This document shows, one piece after another, positions 58,366 to 64,000 of a stretch of 64,000 bases of DNA. Positions within the stretch are counted from its first letter, which is position 1; each line of letters opens with the position of its first letter. The notes beneath the pieces are model-generated. The model ran no database searches and had not been told where the DNA came from. It worked only from the letters and a program-made list of their open reading frames with translations. The stretch is from assembly GCF_003217475.1 (NCBI RefSeq), contig NZ_QJSP01000014.1, forward strand, positions 62,001 through 126,000, written 5' to 3'. This stretch comes from Williamsia limnetica (GTDB lineage: Bacteria; Actinomycetota; Actinomycetes; Mycobacteriales; Mycobacteriaceae). The position numbers and the translations under genes were made by a program.

Positions 58366-58551
58366 ATCGATTTTCAAGTTAACAAGGCATCACACCAATG
58401 TCACCCACGTGCGGAAATTGGTGCCGAAAGCACCCCCGTAAGCCCTGCTCAACGGTGCTTTGTGAGGTGGGTCACAAATACTTGATCTGTTCAACCATTG
58501 CAGACGCGTCCCGGTGTGGATCCGGGGGTGGACACCCCGGACAATGGGCGC

Positions 58552-59130
58552 ATGACCCGCATCATTGCCGGCGTCGCCCGGGGTAGACGATTGTCGGTAC
58601 CCGAGACGGGTACGCGGCCCACCACCGATCGTGTCCGGGAAGCAGTCTTCAACATCCTTGCGGCCCGCCTCGACTTCGAGGGGGCTGCCGTCCTCGACCT
58701 GTTCGCAGGGTCGGGAGCGCTGGGGCTCGAAGCGCTCTCGCGCGGCGCCGCATCCGTGGTCCTGGTCGAGTTCGACGGCAAGGCGGCAAAGGTGATCACC
58801 GAGAACATCCGGGCCACCGGCCTCGCCGGAGCCGTCCTCGCGCGTCGGCGGGTGGCGGACCATCTTCGGAAGTCCGGGTCAGTCGCTGACATCGTGTTCG
58901 CCGATCCGCCCTACGACCTACCGGACGAGCAACTGTCCGAGCTGTTGCGCATGCTCGGCGGAGGGAGCGTCGCCGAGGGTGGGCTCGTGGTCCTAGAGCG
59001 AGCTGCCCGCAGCGCCCCGACTCCGTGGCCCGAGCAGTTCGGCCAGGTCGAGGTGCGTCGGTACGGCGAGACCCGCGTCGAGCTGGCTCAATTCGCGTCC
59101 TTGGTCGAAGGTGCGCACACACCGGGCTGA
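58552..59130 (+). CDS. rsmD: 16S rRNA (guanine966-N2)-methyltransferase
   Basis: 192 residues from ATG 58552. RsmD signature: MTRIIAGVARGRRL, PTTDRVREAVFNIL, SAM loop LDLFAGSGALGLEALSRGA, and catalytic DPPYDLP. It methylates G966 in the 30S subunit. coaD follows after 13 bases, a very common bacterial pair. Confidence 0.95.
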   Translation: MTRIIAGVARGRRLSVPETGTRPTTDRVREAVFNILAARLDFEGAAVLDLFAGSGALGLEALSRGAASVVLVEFDGKAAKVITENIRATGLAGAVLARRRVADHLRKSGSVADIVFADPPYDLPDEQLSELLRMLGGGSVAEGGLVVLERAARSAPTPWPEQFGQVEVRRYGETRVELAQFASLVEGAHTPG

Positions 59131-59143
59131 TAACTTGGCAGCC

Positions 59144-59617
59144 ATGTCCGGAGCCGTGTGTCCAGGATCTTTCGACCCGGTGACCTCCGGTCACCTCTTC
59201 GTGTTCGAGCGTGCCGCTGCCCGTTTCGACGAATTGGTGATCCTTGTGACCGTCAATCCGAAGAAGAGTGGGCTGTTCAGCATCGAGGAAAGACTCGACC
59301 TGATCAGAGAGACCACTGCGCACCTGCCGAATGTTCGCGTCGACAGCTGGCAGGGTCTGCTCGTCGACTTCGTGCGTGAGCAGGGCCTCGACACCATCGT
59401 CAAGGGGTTGCGAGGGGCCGTCGACTTCGAGTACGAACTGCCGATGGCTCAGATGAACCGGGATCTGACGGGTGCGGAGACGCTCTTCCTGCTCACCGAC
59501 CCGCGGCTGGCGCATGTCTCCAGTTCGCTGGTGAAAGAGGTCGCGCGACTCGGTGGCGGGGTGGAAGATTTTCTGCCACCGGCGGTGCACCGGCAACTGA
59601 TGGCGAAACTTCTCTGA
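59144..59617 (+). CDS. coaD: Pantetheine-phosphate adenylyltransferase
   Basis: 157 residues from ATG 59144. Nucleotidyltransferase motif CPGSFDPVTSGHL (about 6-18, with the TxGH form), NPKKSGLFSIEERLDLI, and VKGLRGAVDFEYELPMAQMN. It makes dephospho-CoA from 4'-phosphopantetheine and ATP. Cotranscribed with rsmD. Confidence 0.97.
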   Translation: MSGAVCPGSFDPVTSGHLFVFERAAARFDELVILVTVNPKKSGLFSIEERLDLIRETTAHLPNVRVDSWQGLLVDFVREQGLDTIVKGLRGAVDFEYELPMAQMNRDLTGAETLFLLTDPRLAHVSSSLVKEVARLGGGVEDFLPPAVHRQLMAKLL

Positions 59618-59829
59618 CGAACGTCGCCGCTGACGTCGATTCTCTCCTTTCACCGGGTATGCGCTGCGCAATCGTCTTACCGTAGAACCGACACACCGGC
59701 CCGCTTGCGGCGTCACAGGCGCAACATTGGGCACAATAGTCACAGAATTAACACCAACCACTGATCGCACTGTGACGAGGACGAGTCGACCTGGCTCGTT
59801 CGACATGTGCGGCGAGGAGTGAGGTAGCT

Positions 59830-60603
59830 GTGTACCGGGTTTTCGAAGCACTGGACGAACTGGGCGCCATCGTCGAAGAAGCGCGCAGTGTTCCGATGAC
59901 AGCGGGTTGCGTCGTGCCTCGTGGCGACGTCCTCGAACTGCTCGACGACGTCAAGGACGCCATACCTGGTGATCTCGACGACGCGCAGGATGTCCTCGAC
60001 CAGCGAGACAAGCTGATCGGCGATGCGCGGATGCATGCCGACACCATGGTCGGTGAAGCCACCGCGGAGGCCGACTCGACGCTGGCGCACGCCAGGTCCG
60101 AGGCCGATCGCGTGCTGTCGGAGGCGAAATCTGCGGCTGACCGGATGGTCGCCGAGGCGCAGTCGCACTCGGGACAATTGCTGTCCGACGCCACCGCCGA
60201 GGCGGAACGAATCGGATCGGCGGCGCATCGCGAGTACGAGTCAGTGACCGGACGGGCGCATGCCGAGGCCGAACGCATGATCGAATCTGGAAATGCGAAC
60301 TACGAGCGTTCGGTGGCCGAGGGGATCGCTGAGCAGCAACGTCTCGTGTCCGAGACCGAGGTCGTGCAAGCTGCGCGGGCGGAATCGGAGCGGGTCATCG
60401 ACGCTGCGCATGCCGAATCGGACCGCCTCCGGGGCGAGTGCGACGTCTACGTCGACAACAAGCTTGCTGAGTTCGAGGAGTTGCTGACCGGGACGATCCG
60501 TTCGGTCAACCGTGGGCGTCAGCAGCTGCGGACCGGGGCAGGCGTGCACGACTACGCCGAGCACGTCCGGCGCGGTGACTTCGGTACCGGAATGGCCGTC
60601 TGA
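59830..60603 (+). CDS. sepIVA: DivIVA-like septation protein SepIVA
   Basis: 257 residues, GTG start preceded by GAGGAGTGAGG. The N-terminus (YRVFEALDELGAIVEEARSVPM) is short and helical; residues about 60-215 form a long Ala/Glu/Ala-type coiled coil with regular heptads (AEADRVLSEAK, AHAEAERMIES). This matches the mycobacterial SepIVA (Rv2927c) that acts in septum formation and intracellular membrane domain organisation. It lies upstream of the YceD gene, rnc and mutM exactly as in M. tuberculosis. Confidence 0.87.
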   Translation: MYRVFEALDELGAIVEEARSVPMTAGCVVPRGDVLELLDDVKDAIPGDLDDAQDVLDQRDKLIGDARMHADTMVGEATAEADSTLAHARSEADRVLSEAKSAADRMVAEAQSHSGQLLSDATAEAERIGSAAHREYESVTGRAHAEAERMIESGNANYERSVAEGIAEQQRLVSETEVVQAARAESERVIDAAHAESDRLRGECDVYVDNKLAEFEELLTGTIRSVNRGRQQLRTGAGVHDYAEHVRRGDFGTGMAV

Positions 60604-60704
60604 CCCGCCTTTACGGCCGCTGCCGCCTCGACCGCCGCCCGGCCACGGGTTGACGCGGTCGCAGATTACGGCCTTCGGAGTTCAGGGGCGTATCGTGGTT
60701 CCTT

Positions 60705-61292
60705 GTGTCGCAGCGCGAAAGCAAACAATCACGCCACGATCGCACCATCGATGGCCCCTTCACCCTGGACATACGAAGTCTGGGACGGCGGGCCGGTTCG
60801 ATGCGAGAGGTGCATCGTGCCATCACCCCTGCCCCCCGGATCGGATTGGACATGATCGCGATCCCGGCAGGCAGCGACGTGGATCTCGATCTGCGTCTGG
60901 AGGCCGTCTCGGAGGGCGTCCTCGTCACCGGCTGTGTCAGCGGGGAGACCGAGGGCCAGTGCGTTCGATGCCTGGAGCCCATCGCAGGTACCGCCAGTGT
61001 CTACGTCACCGAGCTGTATGCCTACCCGAACAGCGCAACCGAACAGACGACTGATGCCGAGGACGTGCACCGGATCGTCGATGACAAGATCGATCTCGAA
61101 CAAGCCGTGGTCGATGCCGTCGCACTCGATCTGCCGAACACCCCGCTGTGCCGCCCGGATTGCCCGGGACTGTGCCCGGAGTGCGGGATCCGGCTGGACG
61201 TCGCAGAGGCCGGTCATCATCATGACGTCATCGATCCGCGGTGGGCAGAACTGGCGTCGAAGTTTGCCGAAGAACCCGAGTCGAAAAAGTGA
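60705..61292 (+). CDS. YceD-family (DUF177) protein
   Basis: 195 residues, GTG start. The core DUF177 pattern is present: [18 protein letters not shown] (about 85-102) and a distal Cys cluster [13 protein letters not shown] (about 148-160), likely a zinc site. Family members lie next to rpmF/rnc and affect 23S rRNA or L32 accumulation. Here rpmF is absent and the stop overlaps the rnc start (GTGA), as in mycobacteria. Confidence 0.9.
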   Translation: MSQRESKQSRHDRTIDGPFTLDIRSLGRRAGSMREVHRAITPAPRIGLDMIAIPAGSDVDLDLRLEAVSEGVLVTGCVSGETEGQCVRCLEPIAGTASVYVTELYAYPNSATEQTTDAEDVHRIVDDKIDLEQAVVDAVALDLPNTPLCRPDCPGLCPECGIRLDVAEAGHHHDVIDPRWAELASKFAEEPESKK

Positions 61293-62023
61293 CAGACAGC
61301 GTCCGTGAGGTGGCCGACGCAGACGTCGATCATGCGGATCTGCTTGCGGCGCTGAATATTTCTTTGTCAGACGAGATGCTGACACTGGCCCTGACACACA
61401 GGTCCTACGCGTATGAACATGGCAGGCTGCCCACCAATGAGCGCCTGGAGTTCCTGGGCGACTCGGTGCTCGGCGTTGTGATCACCGAGCAGCTCTACCG
61501 CACCCATCCCGATCGCCCGGAGGGCGAACTCGCGAAGATCCGAGCCAGCGTCGTGAACATGCACGCGCTCGCCGCGGTGGCCAAGGGGCTGGGACCCGGC
61601 GGACTCGGGGCGCATCTGCGACTCGGCCGTGGCGAGGAGATGACCGGCGGCCGGGACAAGGCGAGCATTCTCGCCGACGGCATGGAGGCACTCATCGGAG
61701 CCGTCCACCTCGAACACGGTCTCGAGGCGGCACGGACCACCGTGCTCGCGCTGTTCGAATCGGCGCTCAATCGGTCGGCGGCGCTCGGGGCCGGGCTCGA
61801 CTGGAAGACATCGCTGCAAGAACTGACCGCCGAGAAGGGCCTCGGCGTTCCGGCGTATCAGATCACCTCGACAGGGCCCGACCACTGCAAGGAGTTCACC
61901 GCCACGGTCATGGTGGGGGGCGATTCGCTGGGATCGGGCGTCGGGCGGACCAAGAAAGAAGCCGAACAGATCGCTGCGTCCACCGCGTGGAAAGCGATCT
62001 CGGGTTCCGGAGACGATGCCTGA
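61289..62023 (+). CDS. rnc: Ribonuclease III
   Basis: 244 residues from GTG 61289 overlapping the previous stop. The RNase III signature [13 protein letters not shown] holds the metal-binding Glu and Asp, and [17 protein letters not shown] the second acidic set. The dsRNA-binding domain (about 170-238) has [14 protein letters not shown]. It matures 23S/16S precursors. It overlaps mutM by 8 bases. Confidence 0.97.
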   Translation: MTDSVREVADADVDHADLLAALNISLSDEMLTLALTHRSYAYEHGRLPTNERLEFLGDSVLGVVITEQLYRTHPDRPEGELAKIRASVVNMHALAAVAKGLGPGGLGAHLRLGRGEEMTGGRDKASILADGMEALIGAVHLEHGLEAARTTVLALFESALNRSAALGAGLDWKTSLQELTAEKGLGVPAYQITSTGPDHCKEFTATVMVGGDSLGSGVGRTKKEAEQIAASTAWKAISGSGDDA

Positions 62024-62873
62024 ACTGCCTGAGGTGGAGGTGGTTCGCCGCGGCCTCCTCGGACATGTAGTGGGCAAACGGATCGTGGCCGTAGAGGTCC
62101 TGCACCCGCGTGCGGTGCGGCGTCAGCTCGGCGGGGCAGCAGATCTGATCGGGCTGCTGGCGGGGGCGACGGTGACGGCCGCTCGGCGACGTGGCAAGTA
62201 TCTCTGGCTCGAGGCGGATCCGGCGGCGGCCACCGACCCGATCGCCATCCTCGTGCACCTCGGTATGAGCGGGCAGATGCTCGTGCAGCCCGCCGGCGCG
62301 GCCGACGAAAAGCACCTTCGCATCCGCGCGACCCTCGACGACGGCACCGAGCTGAGATTCGTCGATCAGCGAACGTTTGGTTCATGGATGGTGGACGACA
62401 TCGTCGGCTTCGTTCCGGCGTCGATCGCGCACATCGCACTCGACCCCTTCGATCCCGGTTACGACCAGTCGGCTGTGGTCGATCTCCTGCGCAGCAAGCA
62501 CACCGAGATCAAGCGTGCCCTCCTCGATCAGACGGTGGTGTCCGGCGTAGGGAACATCTACGCCGACGAAGCGTTGTGGCGCAGTCGGATCCACGGTCAG
62601 CGACTGACAGACAAGCTGCCGGTCAAGGCGTTGCGAGCAGTGCTCGACAACGCTGCCGCCGTCATGTCCGAGGCCCTCGATCAGGGTGGGACGTCGTTCG
62701 ACGCCCTGTACGTCAACGTCAACGGCCAATCGGGGTACTTCGAGCGTTCACTCAACGCCTACGGTCGTGAGGACAAACCCTGTCGGCGTTGCGGTGCATT
62801 GATGCGACGAGAGCAGTTCATGAATCGCAGTTCTTTCAGTTGCCCCAAGTGTCAGATCCGCCCGCGCTGGTAG
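62016..62873 (+). CDS. mutM: Formamidopyrimidine-DNA glycosylase
   Basis: 285 residues starting [14 protein letters not shown], with Pro2 and Glu3 catalytic. Lys in [10 protein letters not shown] corresponds to the family beta-lysine. The H2TH region [15 protein letters not shown] and zinc finger CRRCG...CPKC are complete. It removes 8-oxoguanine and formamidopyrimidines. Compare the Nei-type paralogue at 27713. Confidence 0.97.
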   Translation: MPELPEVEVVRRGLLGHVVGKRIVAVEVLHPRAVRRQLGGAADLIGLLAGATVTAARRRGKYLWLEADPAAATDPIAILVHLGMSGQMLVQPAGAADEKHLRIRATLDDGTELRFVDQRTFGSWMVDDIVGFVPASIAHIALDPFDPGYDQSAVVDLLRSKHTEIKRALLDQTVVSGVGNIYADEALWRSRIHGQRLTDKLPVKALRAVLDNAAAVMSEALDQGGTSFDALYVNVNGQSGYFERSLNAYGREDKPCRRCGALMRREQFMNRSSFSCPKCQIRPRW

Positions 62874-62901
62874 CCGCGGTCGCCTCGGGCATGATCGACG
62901 C

Positions 62902-63546
62902 ATGACCCTGAACCTGACGCCCGATGAGTTGCTGACAACCACCCGAACCGTGCGCAAGCGACTGGACCTGACCAAACCGGTCCCGATCGAGCTGGTCAAG
63001 GAGTGCCTCGAGATCGCACTCCAGGCCCCGTCCGGATCCAACCGTCAAGGCTGGCAGTGGATCGTCGTCACCGACCCGCAGGTGCGCGCGGCGATCGGGA
63101 AGATCTATGGCGAACTCGTCGACGAGTACCTCGACTCGAACCAATCGGCAGCAAAGTTGTTCGCCGACGACCCGGACCGCGCGCCGGTGCAGCAGCGGGT
63201 GGGAGGCAGTGTCGCGTGGCTCGGAGAACACATGGGTGAGGTACCCGTCCTGGTGATCCCCTGTATCAAGGCGGGCAAGACGCTCCCGGTGGGGAATCAG
63301 GCAGGGCTCTGGGGATCGTTGTTGCCCGCTGCCTGGAGTTTTGCCCTCGCCGCACGTGCCCGCGGACTCGGAACCGCATGGACCACCCTGCATCTGCAAC
63401 GTGAGGCCGAGGTAGCGGAACTACTCGGCATTCCCGCCGGCTTCCATCAGGCTGCGTTGATCCCGACGGCGTTCTACACCGGGGAGACTTTCAAGCGGGC
63501 ACCGCGCGAATCACTCGACAACCTGCTCCACATCGACCGCTGGTGA
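62902..63546 (+). CDS. Nitroreductase family protein
   Basis: 214 residues. FMN-dependent nitroreductase fold: TVRKRLDLTKPVP (FMN phosphate-binding Arg), ALQAPSGSNRQGWQW, and a C-terminal LGIPAGFHQAALIPTAF. SAAWSFALAARARGLGT-type helix precedes it. It probably reduces quinones or nitro compounds with NAD(P)H; the substrate is unknown. It stands between mutM and the OsmC gene, an insertion compared with the M. tuberculosis order as I recall it. Confidence 0.87.
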   Translation: MTLNLTPDELLTTTRTVRKRLDLTKPVPIELVKECLEIALQAPSGSNRQGWQWIVVTDPQVRAAIGKIYGELVDEYLDSNQSAAKLFADDPDRAPVQQRVGGSVAWLGEHMGEVPVLVIPCIKAGKTLPVGNQAGLWGSLLPAAWSFALAARARGLGTAWTTLHLQREAEVAELLGIPAGFHQAALIPTAFYTGETFKRAPRESLDNLLHIDRW

Positions 63547-63618
63547 CCCACGTCGTCGCCCCGCTCGCCGTGAGGATGCCGCGGAATTGCGGGGCGGGGC
63601 GAAGTGTTCAATGTTGAC

Positions 63619-64000
63619 ATGACCGCAACCGAACCAGCGACCACCGAGCAGCACGCGACAACCGAACTCTGGGTTCAACGAACCGGGAGCAGGCGTTACA
63701 CCGGGCACAGCAGCCGCGGCGCCGAGGTCCTCATCGGTTCGCAAGATGTCGAGGGGGTCTTCACACCCGGTGAGCTGCTGAAGATCGCTCTCGCGGCATG
63801 CACCGGTATGAGCTCGGACAAGCCACTCTCGCGCAGGCTGGGCGACGACTACGACGCCACCGTGCGTGTCAGTGGCGACGCGGACCGCGACAAGGAGGTC
63901 TATCCGTCGCTGAGCGAGGTGCTCGAGGTCGACTTGTCCGAGCTGGACCCTGAGGCAGCGAAGCGGTTGCTGGTGGTGGTCGAACGCGCCGTCGACGCGG
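63619..64000 (+). CDS. OsmC family peroxiredoxin-like protein, truncated by the window edge
   Basis: 127 residues visible from ATG 63619. It shows TPGELLKIALAACTGMSSDK with the first conserved Cys and the EVLEVDLSELDPEA stretch before the second conserved region, which is cut off by the window edge. OsmC/Ohr proteins reduce organic hydroperoxides. An OsmC-like gene follows fpg in M. tuberculosis (Rv2923c, from memory). Confidence 0.85.
   Translation, partial: MTATEPATTEQHATTELWVQRTGSRRYTGHSSRGAEVLIGSQDVEGVFTPGELLKIALAACTGMSSDKPLSRRLGDDYDATVRVSGDADRDKEVYPSLSEVLEVDLSELDPEAAKRLLVVVERAVDA

Noticed and set aside
58366-58551. Possible MtrA-type direct repeats (GTGAC/GTGTGA) upstream of ectA
   Set aside because: The spacing and bases do not fit the motif well enough to claim a site by eye.

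Overview
The window is high-GC actinobacterial chromosome. Gene content and order point to the order Mycobacteriales (a Gordonia-, Williamsia- or Rhodococcus-like relative); the genus cannot be settled by eye. Signs of this are a mycothiol-linked DsbA-like reductase, paired clpP1/clpP2, a large NAD-type glutamate dehydrogenase, a SepIVA-type division protein, RNase E with an IF-2-like N-terminus, and two small genes matching the actinobacterial cytochrome aa3 subunits. From ssb (6.4 kb) to proB (54.8 kb) the order follows, as I recall it, Mycobacterium tuberculosis Rv2478c to Rv2439c: ssb, ettA, gdh, aglA, glbO, HNH gene, two aa3 subunit genes, pepN, Rv2466c-like, rpiB, nei, tig, clpP1, clpP2, clpX, mobA, valS, folC, ndk, rne, rplU, rpmA, obg, proB. 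There are local insertions and losses.

Layout. 1-4 kb is accessory: an edge-truncated DUF222/HNH gene, a small conserved protein, a VOC protein divergent from a TetR regulator across a probable operator, an orphan adenylate-forming ligase and tRNA-Arg. 4.2-8.1 kb holds a CopD/CtaG fusion for copper and cytochrome oxidase assembly, an SSB paralogue and an unidentified multi-span membrane protein. 8.3-11.4 kb is a 2,3-butanediol/acetoin operon ending in its likely GAF-domain regulator, with a striking array of inverted half-sites upstream. 11.5-18.8 kb carries ettA, gdh and a coupled unknown. 18.8-31 kb is a mixed block: alpha-glucosidase, truncated haemoglobin, HNH protein, aa3 subunits, aminopeptidase N, oxidative-stress reductase, M48 protease, rpiB, a Nei-type glycosylase, a LysB/cutinase-like hydrolase and soluble transhydrogenase. 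31-33.2 kb encodes two exported enzymes.

33.4-38.1 kb has tRNA-Gly, tRNA-Pro, trigger factor and the ClpP1P2/ClpX protease. 38.1-41.9 kb is a molybdenum-enzyme group: fdhD and an FdhF/YdeP oxidoreductase, divergent from mobA. 42-54.8 kb is housekeeping: valS-folC-DUF4233, a small secreted protein, ndk, rne behind a long leader, rplU-rpmA, obg-proB. 54.9-58.4 kb is a minus-strand segment with a sirtuin and the ectoine operon ectABC. 58.5-64 kb resumes core functions: rsmD-coaD, sepIVA, a YceD-family gene, rnc, mutM, a nitroreductase and an edge-truncated OsmC gene.

No CRISPR array, insertion sequence, prophage or rRNA was found. The most interesting signals are regulatory: the four-half-site array before the butanediol operon, competing hairpins in the rne leader, and a SigH/SigR-like promoter before the DsbA-like reductase. 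Several conserved proteins remain unexplained.
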